A stretch of DNA of 64,000 bases, taken from positions 124,001-188,000 of the forward strand of contig NZ_SMDC01000007.1 of NCBI RefSeq assembly GCF_004343155.1, in the 5' to 3' direction. Positions 32,667 to 41,934 of this stretch are shown piece by piece. A program made the position numbers and the translations under genes. The first letter of the stretch is position 1; the number at the start of each line of letters is the position of its first letter. This stretch comes from Marichromatium gracile (lineage in GTDB: Bacteria > Pseudomonadota > Gammaproteobacteria > Chromatiales > Chromatiaceae). A model generated the notes under the pieces. That model had not been told where the DNA came from. It did no database searches and saw only the letters and a program-made list of their open reading frames with translations.

Positions 32667-34307
32667 ATGCGAATCCTTTTTGTCCACCCCAACTATAGCG
32701 CCGGTGCCGCCGATATCGCCGGCAACTGGTCGCCGGCGTGGGTTGCCTATGTGGCTGGCTATCTGAAGTCCGGTGGCTACGAGGACTACCACTTCATCGA
32801 CGCCATGGTGGACAAGCTCGACGACGATCAGCTGCGTGCCGCCATCCGGGAGATCGAGCCCGATATCATCGCCACCACCGCGATGACGCCGATGATCTAC
32901 GCCGCGCAGCGCCTGCTGCAGGTTGCCAAGGAAGAGCGCCCGCAGGCCCTCACCGTGCTCGGCGGCATCCACGCCACCTTCATGTTCCAGCAGGTGCTCG
33001 AAGAGGCGCCCTGGATCGACGCCATCGTGCGCGGCGAGGGCGAGGCGGTCACCCTCAACCTGGTGCGCAGCATCGATCAGACCGGCTGGCCGGGTGATCG
33101 CGACAAGGTCAAGGGTATCGCCTTCCTCGGCGACGACGGCGAGGTGGTCGCCACCCCGGCCGAGCCCTCGATCAAGGACGTCGACTCGATCTGGCCGGAC
33201 TGGGGCATCCTCGACTGGCAGAAGTACATCTACATCCCGCTCGGGGTGCCGGTGGCCACGCCCAACATGGCGCGCGGCTGTCCCTTCACCTGCAGCTTCT
33301 GCTCGCAGTGGAAGTTCTGGCGCGACTACCGCGTGCGCGATCCCAAGCGCGTGGTCGACGAGATCGAGGAGCTGGTCAAGGTCCACGGCGTCGGCTTCTT
33401 CATCCTTGCCGACGAAGAACCGCAGATCAACAAGAACAAGTTCGTCGCCTTCTGTCAGGAGCTGATCGACCGCGATCTCGGTATCCACTGGGGCATCAAC
33501 ACCCGTGTGACCGACGTCATGCGCGACGAGGAGCTGCTGCCCTTCTACCGCAAGGCCGGTCTGGTGCACGTCTCGCTCGGCACCGAGGCGGCCGCGCAGC
33601 TCAACCTCGACCGCTTCGTCAAGGAGACCACGGTCGCGCAGAACAAGCGCGCGATCCAGCTGCTCCAGGAGAACGGCATCGTCACCGAGGCGCAGTTCAT
33701 CGTCGGTCTCGAGAACGAGACCCGCGAGACCCTGGAAGAGACCTATCAGATGGTCATGGACTGGGGCGCGGACATGGCCAACTGGTCGATGTACACCCCC
33801 TGGCCGTTCGCCGACATGTTCACCGAGATGAGCGATCGGGTGGAGGTCTTCGACTACTCGAAGTACAACTTCGTCTCGCCGATCATGAAGCCCGACAACA
33901 TCGATCGCGCCGAGCTGCTCGACGGGGTCATGGCCAACTACCGACGCTTCTACATGAAGCGGATGTTCTTCCAGTACCCCTGGGTGCGCGACCCCTTCCG
34001 TCGCAAGTACCTGATCGGCTGCATCAAGGCCTTCCTCAAGAGCGCCATGGAGCGTCGCTTCTACCAGCTCGGCAAGCAGAACTACTGGGGGCCGATGTTC
34101 AAGAAGCTGATCAAGTTCGACTACGACAAGAGCCGCGCCAAGATCGTCGAGCCGGATCACAACGCCTGGAAGAAGGCGCCGCCGGCCAAGCGTCCGGCGG
34201 TCTCGGCCACCGGTGCCGCGCCCCAGGCCTGCGCCGGGCCCAAGGCCTGTGGCGGTGGCGATCAGCAGATGACCGAGGAGCAGGTCAAGCAGTACGAGAA
34301 CGCTTGA
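32667..34307 (+). CDS. bchE: Anaerobic Mg-protoporphyrin IX monomethyl ester oxidative cyclase
   Basis: A 546-residue B12-binding radical-SAM protein. Residues 1-190 form a cobalamin-binding Rossmann domain ([36 protein letters not shown]-type region; LGGIHATF). The radical SAM cluster is C205-x3-C209-x2-C212 ([20 protein letters not shown]). The C-terminal half ([16 protein letters not shown] and after) is characteristic of BchE. It builds the isocyclic ring E of bacteriochlorophyll without oxygen, in the cytoplasm. GGAG lies 7 bases before the ATG. A Cys-containing tail ([14 protein letters not shown]) follows the conserved part. Placement between cobF and cobQ fits its need for adenosyl- or methyl-type corrinoid. 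Confidence 0.94.
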   Translation: MRILFVHPNYSAGAADIAGNWSPAWVAYVAGYLKSGGYEDYHFIDAMVDKLDDDQLRAAIREIEPDIIATTAMTPMIYAAQRLLQVAKEERPQALTVLGGIHATFMFQQVLEEAPWIDAIVRGEGEAVTLNLVRSIDQTGWPGDRDKVKGIAFLGDDGEVVATPAEPSIKDVDSIWPDWGILDWQKYIYIPLGVPVATPNMARGCPFTCSFCSQWKFWRDYRVRDPKRVVDEIEELVKVHGVGFFILADEEPQINKNKFVAFCQELIDRDLGIHWGINTRVTDVMRDEELLPFYRKAGLVHVSLGTEAAAQLNLDRFVKETTVAQNKRAIQLLQENGIVTEAQFIVGLENETRETLEETYQMVMDWGADMANWSMYTPWPFADMFTEMSDRVEVFDYSKYNFVSPIMKPDNIDRAELLDGVMANYRRFYMKRMFFQYPWVRDPFRRKYLIGCIKAFLKSAMERRFYQLGKQNYWGPMFKKLIKFDYDKSRAKIVEPDHNAWKKAPPAKRPAVSATGAAPQACAGPKACGGGDQQMTEEQVKQYENA

Positions 34308-34380
34308 TCCGCGACTTGGTCGACGCGGGCGGGTGGACGGTCGCGGCCGTTCCGTCCGCTCGCGCCGCATAGGCAATCAG

Positions 34381-34413
34381 CGGCCCGCTTCGTCGCACGA
34401 CGAACGCGGGCCG
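34381..34413 (+). terminator. Hairpin between bchE and cobQ
   Basis: CGGCCCGC-TTCGTCG and CGACGAA-C-GCGGGCCG pair with one bulge around a short loop, 73 bases after the bchE stop and 22 bases before the cobQ start. It could reduce read-through from bchE into cobQ or stabilise the bchE mRNA. The T-run is weak. Confidence 0.55.
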
Positions 34414-34434
34414 TGTCGTTCAGAGATTCATCGC

Positions 34435-36003
34435 ATGACCGATTCCGCACCGACGATCAAGATCGACCTCCCGCCGCTGCGCGACAGCGGCCCGCGCCGT
34501 GCCCGCACGCTGATGATCCAGGGCACCGCCTCGGACGTCGGCAAGAGCATGCTGGTCGCCGGCCTGTGCCGCGCCTATGCCCGCCGCGGCCTGGTGGTGC
34601 GCCCGTTCAAGGCGCAGAACATGAGCAACAACGCGGCGGTGACCATCGACACCGACGCCGCCCCCGGCCCCGACGGCGAGCAGCCGCGCGGCGAGATCGG
34701 TCGCGCCCAGGCACTGCAGGCGCGCGCCTGTGGAGTGGCGCCCTCGATCCACATGAACCCGGTGCTGCTCAAGCCGCAGAGCAACGTCGGCTCCCAGGTG
34801 GTGCTGCGCGGACGCGCGCTCGGCAACTGTCCGGCGCGGGTCTATCACGAGATGCGCCAGGGGCTGATGCCGGCGGTGCTCGACAGCTTCGAGCGGCTCT
34901 GCGCCGAGGCCGATCTGGTGCTGGTCGAGGGCGCCGGCAGCGGCGCCGAGGTCTATCTGCGCGACTGCGACATCACCAACATGCACTTCGCCGAGCGCGC
35001 CGAGGTGCCGGTGGTGGTGCTCGGCGATCTCGACAAGGGCGGCACCATGGCCTCGCTGGTCGGCACCTGGCTGCTGCTCGATGAGGCCGACCGCGAGCGG
35101 GTGGTGGGCTACATCGTCAACAAGTTCCGTGGCGACTTCTCGCTGTTCGAGCCTGCCTGCGAGACCATCACCGAGATCACCGGCTGGCCCTTCCGGGGCG
35201 TGCTGCGCTGGTTCGAGGGGGCGGGGCGGTTGCCCGCCGAGGACTCGCTGGCGCTCGAACGCCCGGCCGAGACCAGCGGCGGCGTGCTCAACGTCGCCAT
35301 CCCGCGTCTGTCGCGGGTGGCCAACTTCGACGACATGGACCCGCTGGCCGCCGAGCCGAGCGTCAACCTGCGCTGGATCCAGCCGGGCGAGGCGATCCCC
35401 GCCGAGACCGACGTGGTGATCCTGCCCGGCTCCAAGGCCACCCGCGCCGATCTCGACTGTCTGCGCCGCGAGGGCTGGGACGTCGACATCATCGCCCATG
35501 TGCGCCGTGGCGGTCGGGTGGTGGGGCTGTGCGCCGGCTACCAGATGCTCGGGCGCGTGGTGCGCGACCCCCAGGGCATCGAGGGCGAGCCGGGCGAGAC
35601 CCCCGGGCTCGGGCTGCTCGACATCGAGACCGAGATCGGCGGCGACAAGCGGCTGATCGAGATCGATGGCCGCGACCAGCGCAGCGGTTGTCGCCTCACC
35701 GGCTACGAGATGCACATGGGGCGGACCGCCGGGGCCGGGCTCGAACGCCCCTGGCTGATGCTCGACGACGGCCAGGGCGGGGTGCGCGCCGAGGGCGCGA
35801 TCAGCGCCGACGGACGGGTGATGGGCGGTTATGTCCACGGCATCTTCGGTGGTGACGCGTTCCGCGCCCACTGGCTCGACCAGGTCGGCGCTCAGGCGGC
35901 GCGGATCGACTTCGAGGCACGCATCGAGGCCGCGCTCGATGCCCTGGCCGACCACTGCGAGGCCAATCTCGATCTCGACGCCCTGCTGACACTGGCGCGC
36001 TGA
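34435..36003 (+). CDS. cobQ: Adenosylcobyric acid synthase
   Basis: A 522-residue CobQ/CbiP. The N-terminal dethiobiotin-synthase-like ATPase domain has the P-loop MIQGTASDVGKSMLVAGLCR and FKAQNMSNNAAVT. The C-terminal class I glutamine amidotransferase-like domain carries the nucleophile Cys in VGLCAGYQMLG (about residue 366) and the His in GYVHGIFGG. It amidates four side chains of adenosylcobyrinic acid diamide. It is followed 14 bases later by the small Cys-rich gene. Confidence 0.95.
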   Translation: MTDSAPTIKIDLPPLRDSGPRRARTLMIQGTASDVGKSMLVAGLCRAYARRGLVVRPFKAQNMSNNAAVTIDTDAAPGPDGEQPRGEIGRAQALQARACGVAPSIHMNPVLLKPQSNVGSQVVLRGRALGNCPARVYHEMRQGLMPAVLDSFERLCAEADLVLVEGAGSGAEVYLRDCDITNMHFAERAEVPVVVLGDLDKGGTMASLVGTWLLLDEADRERVVGYIVNKFRGDFSLFEPACETITEITGWPFRGVLRWFEGAGRLPAEDSLALERPAETSGGVLNVAIPRLSRVANFDDMDPLAAEPSVNLRWIQPGEAIPAETDVVILPGSKATRADLDCLRREGWDVDIIAHVRRGGRVVGLCAGYQMLGRVVRDPQGIEGEPGETPGLGLLDIETEIGGDKRLIEIDGRDQRSGCRLTGYEMHMGRTAGAGLERPWLMLDDGQGGVRAEGAISADGRVMGGYVHGIFGGDAFRAHWLDQVGAQAARIDFEARIEAALDALADHCEANLDLDALLTLAR

Positions 36004-36017
36004 AGCGGAGGGGCGTC

Positions 36018-36341
36018 GTGACCGAACCCAAGGAGCTGACCGACAACCCGTCCTTCAAGGGCTTCACCAATCACGACTGCCCCTTCTACCCCTGTCATCC
36101 CGGGGTGCGGCGAACGTTCAACTGTCTGTTCTGCTACTGCCCGTTGATCGCCTACGACTGTCCCGGTCCTTACCGGATCTACACCGACCGTCACGGCAAC
36201 CGGCGCAAGGACTGCACCGACTGCCGCCTGCCGCACGAGGGCTATCACTCCGCCTGGTCGTTCATCCAGAAGTGGCTCGACGACCCCCGACCCTGGTGCG
36301 GCGAGCCGCAGCGGCGCTATCGTCGACGCGATCCCTCCTAG
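36018..36341 (+). CDS. Cysteine-rich small-domain protein linked to cobalamin genes
   Basis: A 107-residue protein with about ten Cys in clustered pairs: CPFYPCHPG, FNCLFCYCPLIAYDCPGPY and KDCTDCRLPHEGYH. It resembles the cysteine-rich small-domain family often found beside corrinoid biosynthesis genes, where a metal-handling role is suspected but unproven. GTG 36018 is preceded by GGAGG 5 bases upstream. It is the third gene of the bchE-cobQ group and its 3' end overlaps the convergent HD-GYP gene by 4 bases. Confidence 0.8.
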   Translation: MTEPKELTDNPSFKGFTNHDCPFYPCHPGVRRTFNCLFCYCPLIAYDCPGPYRIYTDRHGNRRKDCTDCRLPHEGYHSAWSFIQKWLDDPRPWCGEPQRRYRRRDPS

Positions 36342-37606
36342 CCGTTGGCGAGCGCGGTGGCCGATGGCTGCTGCTCCTGCAGCGCCTGCCGCACCGCCGT
36401 GAGCAGCTCCCCAGAGCGCCTGATCCAGTCTTCGAGCCGGCTCGATCGTTCGCCGGCGCGACGCAGTGTCTCCAGCCGCAATCGTCGCAGCCTGAACAGC
36501 GCCTCGCGCAGCAGCTGCTCCTGTTCGAGCCGTATCTGCTGATCGTCGCCGAGTAGTTCGGGGTCCGACCCCATGGCGCCGGGAGCGAGGCCCGCGCGCA
36601 CCAGCATCAGCCTGATCTCCGCCAGTCCGGGGCTGAGCAGTCGATCGCCGGCATCCGGTGGCTCGACGACCTCCCAGAGCGTATCGAGCGCGCTGAGCAG
36701 TCGTTCGGTCTCGAGGCGCGGCGCCGGCGCCGGCAGCCACTCCACGCGTTCGCGCATCCCCTCGATCAGCTGCCCGATCAGGGCGCGATCGAAACCCGCG
36801 TCCTGGGTCTTGGCGATGGTGAGCAGCTCGTGCGCTCCCAGCCGCTGACTGGTGGAGACGATGAACTCGGTGAAGGCGAGCAGGATGCCGAGTCGGCTGA
36901 GGTCCTTGCCGCGTCGGCCATGAGGGTAGCCGCTGCCGTCGAGGCGTTCGTGATGTTCGAGTACCGCGCGCGCGATCCGTCCGCGGGTCTGTGGCTCGCC
37001 CTCGAGGATCAGCGCGCCGATCCGTGGGTGGGCATAGAACTGACTCCAGTGCTCGGGGTGCAGGGGCTGCGAGGGAGCCAGCGAGGCGGCCTCGAGATGG
37101 AGGATGCCGATGTCGTGACAGAGCGCGGCCAACGCCAGACGCTCCTGGTCGCGAGGCTCCAGGGCGCGTGCGCTGGCCAACGCATCGGCCGCGAGCAGGG
37201 TGGCGACCCCATGCTCGAACAGCGCCGGGTTGAGGTGACGGGCAACGGCGAGCTTGTTGCCGAGCACGCCGGGTGGATCGATCCGCGCGGCTGTGCGGCG
37301 CGGGTCGTGGTGCGGTCCGCCGAGACAGGCGATCAGTGCGGCCAGGGTCGGGTCCCGATCGAGCAGGCGCGCGATGGTCTCGAGCAAGGTGGTGCGATCG
37401 ACCCGCTCGGCGAGGCGAGTGGTGCGGTCGATCGGTTCGAGCAGCTTGTGGCGCAGCAATCGCTCCAGCACCGAGCGATCGATCCGCGCGCCACGGGCCA
37501 GCAACTTGCTGCCATTGGCCGCGCGGATATCGGCGCTGGCGGCGATCGGCTGTGTGTCACCGAGGGTGGTGAGACGACGGATATAGACCGACTCGTCGAG
37601 CGTCAT
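36338..37606 (-). CDS. HD-GYP domain protein (cyclic-di-GMP phosphodiesterase family)
   Basis: A 422-residue cytoplasmic protein. The HD-GYP region spans about residues 130-265: His164-Asp165 (CHDIGILHLE), His193 (YAHPRIGA), His218-His219 (LEHHERLDGSGYP) and the GYP motif at 226-228. These are the metal and substrate residues of active HD-GYP enzymes, so c-di-GMP hydrolysis is likely. The N-terminal 120 residues resemble no domain I can name, and the C-terminus is a coiled helix. ATG 37606 is chosen because the upstream extension looks non-conserved. Confidence 0.85.
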   Translation of the reverse strand: MTLDESVYIRRLTTLGDTQPIAASADIRAANGSKLLARGARIDRSVLERLLRHKLLEPIDRTTRLAERVDRTTLLETIARLLDRDPTLAALIACLGGPHHDPRRTAARIDPPGVLGNKLAVARHLNPALFEHGVATLLAADALASARALEPRDQERLALAALCHDIGILHLEAASLAPSQPLHPEHWSQFYAHPRIGALILEGEPQTRGRIARAVLEHHERLDGSGYPHGRRGKDLSRLGILLAFTEFIVSTSQRLGAHELLTIAKTQDAGFDRALIGQLIEGMRERVEWLPAPAPRLETERLLSALDTLWEVVEPPDAGDRLLSPGLAEIRLMLVRAGLAPGAMGSDPELLGDDQQIRLEQEQLLREALFRLRRLRLETLRRAGERSSRLEDWIRRSGELLTAVRQALQEQQPSATALANG

Positions 37607-37912
37607 CGCGAGCCGTCCGGCAGACGGTGAGCGGCGTGGGGCACTGATTGAACATCCATGTTGCAGCATTGCGTGCGGCCCCGATCCGGGCCGTGTCAAC
37701 ACGCGAGCGGACACCGCCTGGGACGGTGCTCCATACCCCATCCTAACACCAGATGTTGATCTGGTGCGTCTCCAGCGCCACGCCGCTGGGTGAGGTCTGT
37801 AAACCGCCAGCGGGGCTGGACGCGGTTCAGAAGACGGTATGGCGCCGCGGTGGCGGGCGATGGGGGGCGAGACCCGCGGGTTGCCGTCGATCTCGCGGGC
37901 AGGGAGGGTTTT
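37607..37912. other. Intergenic region upstream of the HD-GYP gene
   Basis: About 306 bases. It should contain the HD-GYP promoter on the minus strand. No clear promoter, repeat or RNA gene is seen. Confidence 0.4.
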
Positions 37913-38611
37913 TCAGTCGAAGGGCAAGGTCAGTCGGTCGTCGATCTCGCAGGCGCCTTGCTCGCAGCCGGGGTTGGCGGTGCCGCCGCCGTCCGGGTAG
38001 TGCACGAGCGTGACCGAGAGGTGGCGCCAGTCGGTGCCGATCCGCCATTGCCTGCCCGGACCCGGCAGGGTCTGACGGCCCGGGATCAGGGTTCGACCGC
38101 GGGTTGCGGCGATGGCCGAGGTGATCGTCCGACCCCGGGTGTCGACCGGCGCGAACTCGACATGGGCGCTGCCGGTTCGGGCGTCCGCCGTCGTCGGGAC
38201 GCAGAGGGTGACCGACTCGACGGCGAGCAGGTCGCCTGGCTTGGCTGCCAGCGGCTGATCGGCCTCGACCAGCCTGGTGCTGTGGTTGACCGCGACCAGC
38301 AGGGCCTCGATGGCGATGGCCGGCGGTATGTCTCCGGGGCCGCTCGTCGCTCGACACTCGACGGCCTGGGGCGCTGCTGTCGCAGCGGGTGTGCTGTCGG
38401 ATGGGTGCTCCGGGTGCACCGGCGGATACAGCAGCAATCCGCTCAGGGTCAGCGCGGTGCCGATCAGCAAGGCAGCTCGCTGGCGGGCGCGGGAGAGTTC
38501 GAGCAAGCGCCCGATCCTGCCGGTCAGGGCGAGCAGCAGCAGGAGCAACCCGGCGAGGACGAGCCAGGATGCGGGATGACCGATCAGCAGCGGTGAGATG
38601 TCGAGTGTCAT
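37913..38611 (-). CDS. Unknown membrane-anchored protein
   Basis: A 232-residue protein of no family I recognise. Two N-terminal hydrophobic helices (about residues 14-32 and 45-62) are followed by a Pro/Ala-rich stretch and a periplasmic-looking domain with three or four Cys (VECRATS, VTLCVPTT, NPGCEQGACEIDD) that could form disulfides. It follows the DUF2235 gene by 24 bases on the same strand, so the pair may be an operon; it could be a partner or immunity-like protein of that hydrolase, but nothing in its sequence proves this. Confidence 0.6.
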   Translation of the reverse strand: MTLDISPLLIGHPASWLVLAGLLLLLLALTGRIGRLLELSRARQRAALLIGTALTLSGLLLYPPVHPEHPSDSTPAATAAPQAVECRATSGPGDIPPAIAIEALLVAVNHSTRLVEADQPLAAKPGDLLAVESVTLCVPTTADARTGSAHVEFAPVDTRGRTITSAIAATRGRTLIPGRQTLPGPGRQWRIGTDWRHLSVTLVHYPDGGGTANPGCEQGACEIDDRLTLPFD

Positions 38612-38635
38612 GTCGCAGGCTTCCCGAGCAGGGGG

Positions 38636-40249
38636 TCAGCTCAGCCGGCTGATCCTCAGCCGAATCTGCCCCGCGTTGTTGTCGTAATGATCCGGCGCAT
38701 CATTGGCGTAGCACAGCAGCATGCCGCTTGCCGGTGGCTGGAAGCGTTCGGCCGGATGCGCGCCGAGGCAGAAGTGGTGGCGGGCGCCGCTGTCCTCTCG
38801 GATCTCGCCGACCAGCTCGAACCAGTTCGCCTCGGGGTGCTGGCGCTGGTTCTCGAACAGATGGATCACCGGGCGGAGCAGGCGGCGCAGGCCGCGCAGA
38901 TCCTGTCGGTCCCAGCCGTCGGCCGAGCAGGGTGGCAGCTCGCCGTCCTGCCAGACCTGGGTCGGACTGAGTGCGAAGGTGTAGGTTGCGCCGGCCTCGA
39001 GATGGAGCCGCCAGGGCTGGTCGGCGAGATCGCGGGTGCGGGCGGCGACCTCGATCTCGACCTCCTGCCCAGGGGCGAGGTGACCGTCGGCCGGTAGTTC
39101 GGTGAGCGGGTTGGGATGGTCCTCAGCCCAGCGATCAAGGGTCGCGGCGAAGGGGGCGAGTGGCTGCGGTCGCCACCAGGCGCAGTCGCGCCAGCGCTGG
39201 CCGACGCTGGTATGGAGGTCCACCTGCTGATGCGGGGCGTGGGCATGGAGCTGGGGACGTGTCTCGCGCTGCAGGCGCGCCGGGTCGCGTTCGCCCGCGG
39301 TGTAGGGGAAGGGGATGTCGTCGTCGACGAAGATGCAGGGATCCTCGGGGGCCAGACCCTCGAGGACCGGTTCATGGTGCTTGAAGTGACGGCTGACATC
39401 GACCTCGATGTGCCGGGTGTCGCTCTCCAGACCGAGATCGCCGGCCTGCTCGAGCATCCAGCGCAGGGTGATGCTCGAGAGTCCGCGCTTGACGAAGCTG
39501 CCGCCACCGATGCAGCCGTGGTCGCCGGGAAACCAGGTCTCGCGCACCTGGGTGCGGGTCGGGTCATCGGCATCGGCGAGGGTGACCATGAATTGAGCGC
39601 GGGCCTCGTCGATCGCGACGGCATGGGCGACCTGCTCGACGTGCGCGCCGATGCGGTTGTTGTGGAAGCGGTAGCGGCGGTTGAGCGCACGGTCGAGGGT
39701 CAGTCCGGGGATGACGTCGGGGAAGCCGAGGCTGCCGACCGTGTCCCAGCAACCGAGCAGACGGATCGGTGCAGGTTGCGGGTTGTGACGGTCGCGAAAC
39801 GCGCGATAACGGGCGACCTCGTCGCTGTCTGCGTCGGGGTCGCGATAGAACTCGTAGGCCTCGCGGATATAGCGCAGCTGATGACGCTGCAGCAGGCCGG
39901 CGGCGCCGATCAGTCCGGCGAGGCTGCGCACCGTATAGGCGCCGCGGCTGAAGCCGAACAGATAGATCTCGTCATCGGGCTGGTGGTTGAGCACCAGGAA
40001 GCGGTAGGCGTCCATGATGTTCTTGTCGATCCCGCGCCCGAAGGCGCCGCCGATGATGGCGGTGAACTCGCGGCTGAGCGCGCCGATGCCGCCCTCGGCG
40101 CCGACACCCTCGTCGTAATAGACGACCTGTTCGGTCGTGCTGTCGTCGCATTGTGTCCGTATCGCCTGGGCGAGCTGGACGACATTGGTGGGGTAGTCGG
40201 ATTCGAGATGTTGCCAGGTGCCGTCGCAGCAGACGATGAGCCGTTTCAT
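38636..40249 (-). CDS. DUF2235 alpha/beta-hydrolase (Tle1-like phospholipase family)
   Basis: A 537-residue protein. The N-terminal MKRLIVCCDGTWQ motif and the nucleophile elbow GFSRGAYTVRSLAGLIG (about residue 100) define DUF2235. Conserved residues further on include CWDTVGSLG and WFPGDHGCIGGG. Some members are type VI secretion phospholipase effectors, others are housekeeping. No secretion genes or PAAR/VgrG parts are seen here. The C-terminal 200 residues are an unrecognised beta-rich extension. Confidence 0.87.
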   Translation of the reverse strand: MKRLIVCCDGTWQHLESDYPTNVVQLAQAIRTQCDDSTTEQVVYYDEGVGAEGGIGALSREFTAIIGGAFGRGIDKNIMDAYRFLVLNHQPDDEIYLFGFSRGAYTVRSLAGLIGAAGLLQRHQLRYIREAYEFYRDPDADSDEVARYRAFRDRHNPQPAPIRLLGCWDTVGSLGFPDVIPGLTLDRALNRRYRFHNNRIGAHVEQVAHAVAIDEARAQFMVTLADADDPTRTQVRETWFPGDHGCIGGGSFVKRGLSSITLRWMLEQAGDLGLESDTRHIEVDVSRHFKHHEPVLEGLAPEDPCIFVDDDIPFPYTAGERDPARLQRETRPQLHAHAPHQQVDLHTSVGQRWRDCAWWRPQPLAPFAATLDRWAEDHPNPLTELPADGHLAPGQEVEIEVAARTRDLADQPWRLHLEAGATYTFALSPTQVWQDGELPPCSADGWDRQDLRGLRRLLRPVIHLFENQRQHPEANWFELVGEIREDSGARHHFCLGAHPAERFQPPASGMLLCYANDAPDHYDNNAGQIRLRISRLS

Positions 40250-40578
40250 GCGTGGGTCCTCGTGTACCTGCAGTTGTGTTGCTGACGCTGACGACTGAAA
40301 GCATAGGCTTGCAGGGGTTTTGTGTACACGAAAAGGTTTCTTTGCTCGCGCCCATCACCCGATGTCCTCGCGCCACCTGCCCGAGGGCGACGTGCAGCAA
40401 CCGCCGCCGCGCCCTATCGCCTCGCGCTTGCTGGATCTGGTAGCCTGCCGACCGGACCGGTCCCGCCCGCCCCCAGGTCGGGGACGCCCTATTTGAGTGG
40501 CACACGCGCTCGGCGCCCGCCGGAGCCTTGTGTCTGTGACTGATCTTCCCGAGGAGGCACGCCCTGATCGCGTGCTCG
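40250..40578. other. Intergenic region before nitroreductase gene
   Basis: About 329 bases between divergent genes. A GAGGAG motif near 40550 is too far from the ATG at 40579 to be its ribosome site unless translation begins at a non-standard codon. No RNA gene or repeat is evident. Confidence 0.4.
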
Positions 40579-41238
40579 ATGCCGATGAACATTGCCCATT
40601 ACGCCCAGACCCGTCATGCCACCAAGGCCTTCGATCCCGAGCGTCGGATCCCCGAGGCCGAGATCGAGACGCTGCGCGCGCTGTTGCGCAATGCCCCCTC
40701 GTCGGTCAACGCCCAGCCGTGGCACTTCGTCATCGCCGCCACCGAGTCCGGCAAGGCGCGGGTGAGCATGTCCACCGAGGCCGGCCACACCTACAACACG
40801 CCGAAGATCGTCGATGCCTCGCACGTGGTCGTCCTCTGCGCACGCACCGAGATCGATGACGACTATCTCGAACACCTGCTGGCACAGGAGCGCGCCGATG
40901 GTCGCTTCCCGACCGAGGAGGCCGAGGCGCGTCAGCGGGCCACCCGGGGGTTCTATGTCGGACTGCATCGCGATGAGCTGGGCGATCTCGATCAGTGGGC
41001 CGAGAAGCAGGTCTATCTGGCGCTGGGTTCGCTCCTGCTCGGCGCGGCGACCCTGGGCATCGATGCCTGCCCGATCGAGGGTTTCAATCGCGAGGTACTC
41101 GATGTCGAGCTGGGGCTGCGCGAGCGTGGGCTGAGTGCCGTGGTGTTGGTCGCGCTCGGCTATCGCGCCGAGACCGACTTCAACGCAGGACTGCCGAAAT
41201 CGCGACTTCAGGAACAGGAAGTGTTCAGTGATTTGTGA
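40579..41238 (+). CDS. nfsB: NfsB-family nitroreductase
   Basis: A 219-residue FMN-dependent nitroreductase. The N-terminal IAHYAQTRHATKAFDPERRIP and FMN-binding APSSVNAQPWHFVIA motifs, and the C-terminal LGIDACPIEGFNREVLD region, match NfsB/dihydropteridine-reductase-type enzymes. It reduces nitroaromatics or quinones with NAD(P)H in the cytoplasm. Two ATG codons (40579 and 40585) are possible starts. It stands alone. Confidence 0.9.
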   Translation: MPMNIAHYAQTRHATKAFDPERRIPEAEIETLRALLRNAPSSVNAQPWHFVIAATESGKARVSMSTEAGHTYNTPKIVDASHVVVLCARTEIDDDYLEHLLAQERADGRFPTEEAEARQRATRGFYVGLHRDELGDLDQWAEKQVYLALGSLLLGAATLGIDACPIEGFNREVLDVELGLRERGLSAVVLVALGYRAETDFNAGLPKSRLQEQEVFSDL

Positions 41239-41565
41239 ATTCAAGACGGATTGAGCGTAAGATTTTGTTTTTTATCGTCGTAAATTAATTCGACGTAAAC
41301 TTTTAGTGTTCTGTTTTGGGCCGATTGACAAGGCGCTCAGCGCCGCTGAATCGCTGCTTACTCAACATTTTTAGTCTTTACGTGTGCGAATTTTGTCTCG
41401 AACTCGGCTTTTCTTGCCGTGAGATCAGTTTTAATAGGGGTGTCAATCATCTCGACGTGTACATTTCGTGTTTTCTGCCTTTGCCCGCTTCGTCAACCAT
41501 TCCGTCGCGCCACTCGCGTGATGCCGATCGTTTTCAACCTTCCATGAACGCGAGTCCTTATCGAG
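41239..41565. other. AT-rich intergenic region
   Basis: About 327 bases of much lower GC than the surroundings, between nfsB and cidA. An open frame at 41316-41573 has no recognisable product and unusual codons. The region probably holds the cidAB promoter; I cannot place it. Confidence 0.4.
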
Positions 41566-41934
41566 ATGATTGAGGCCCTGACCCTGATCCTGACCTGTCA
41601 GCTGCTGGGCGAGAGTCTCGTCCTGCTGTTCGGGTGGCCGCTTCCCGGGCCGGTGCTGGGGATGCTGTTGCTGTTCCTGCTGCTGGTGGTGCGCGGCGGG
41701 CTCGCCGCGCGCGTTGCCGAGACCGCCGACGGGTTGCTCGCGCATCTGCCGCTGCTGTTCATCCCCGCCGGAGTCGGGGTGATGGTCCACTGGGAGCTGC
41801 TCTATGCCCACTGGCAGGCGCTGGGCGCGGCGCTGTTGTTCGGTACCCTGATCGCCCTGGTGGCGACGGCGCTGGCCATGCAGGGCACGCTCTGGGTGGT
41901 GCGCCGAGTACGGGCGGCGAGGGCGCGGTCGTGA
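41566..41934 (+). CDS. cidA: CidA/LrgA-family membrane protein
   Basis: A 122-residue protein with four predicted membrane helices. The LFGWPLPGPVLGMLLLFLLLV motif is typical of CidA/LrgA, and HLPLLFIPAGVGVM follows. This family is holin-like or linked to pyruvate and small-organic-acid transport. It overlaps cidB by 4 bases (GTGA). Confidence 0.9.
   Translation: MIEALTLILTCQLLGESLVLLFGWPLPGPVLGMLLLFLLLVVRGGLAARVAETADGLLAHLPLLFIPAGVGVMVHWELLYAHWQALGAALLFGTLIALVATALAMQGTLWVVRRVRAARARS

Noticed and set aside
41316-41573. Possible 85-codon gene before cidA.
   Set aside because: AT-rich, unusual codon use, overlaps cidA and resembles no protein family.
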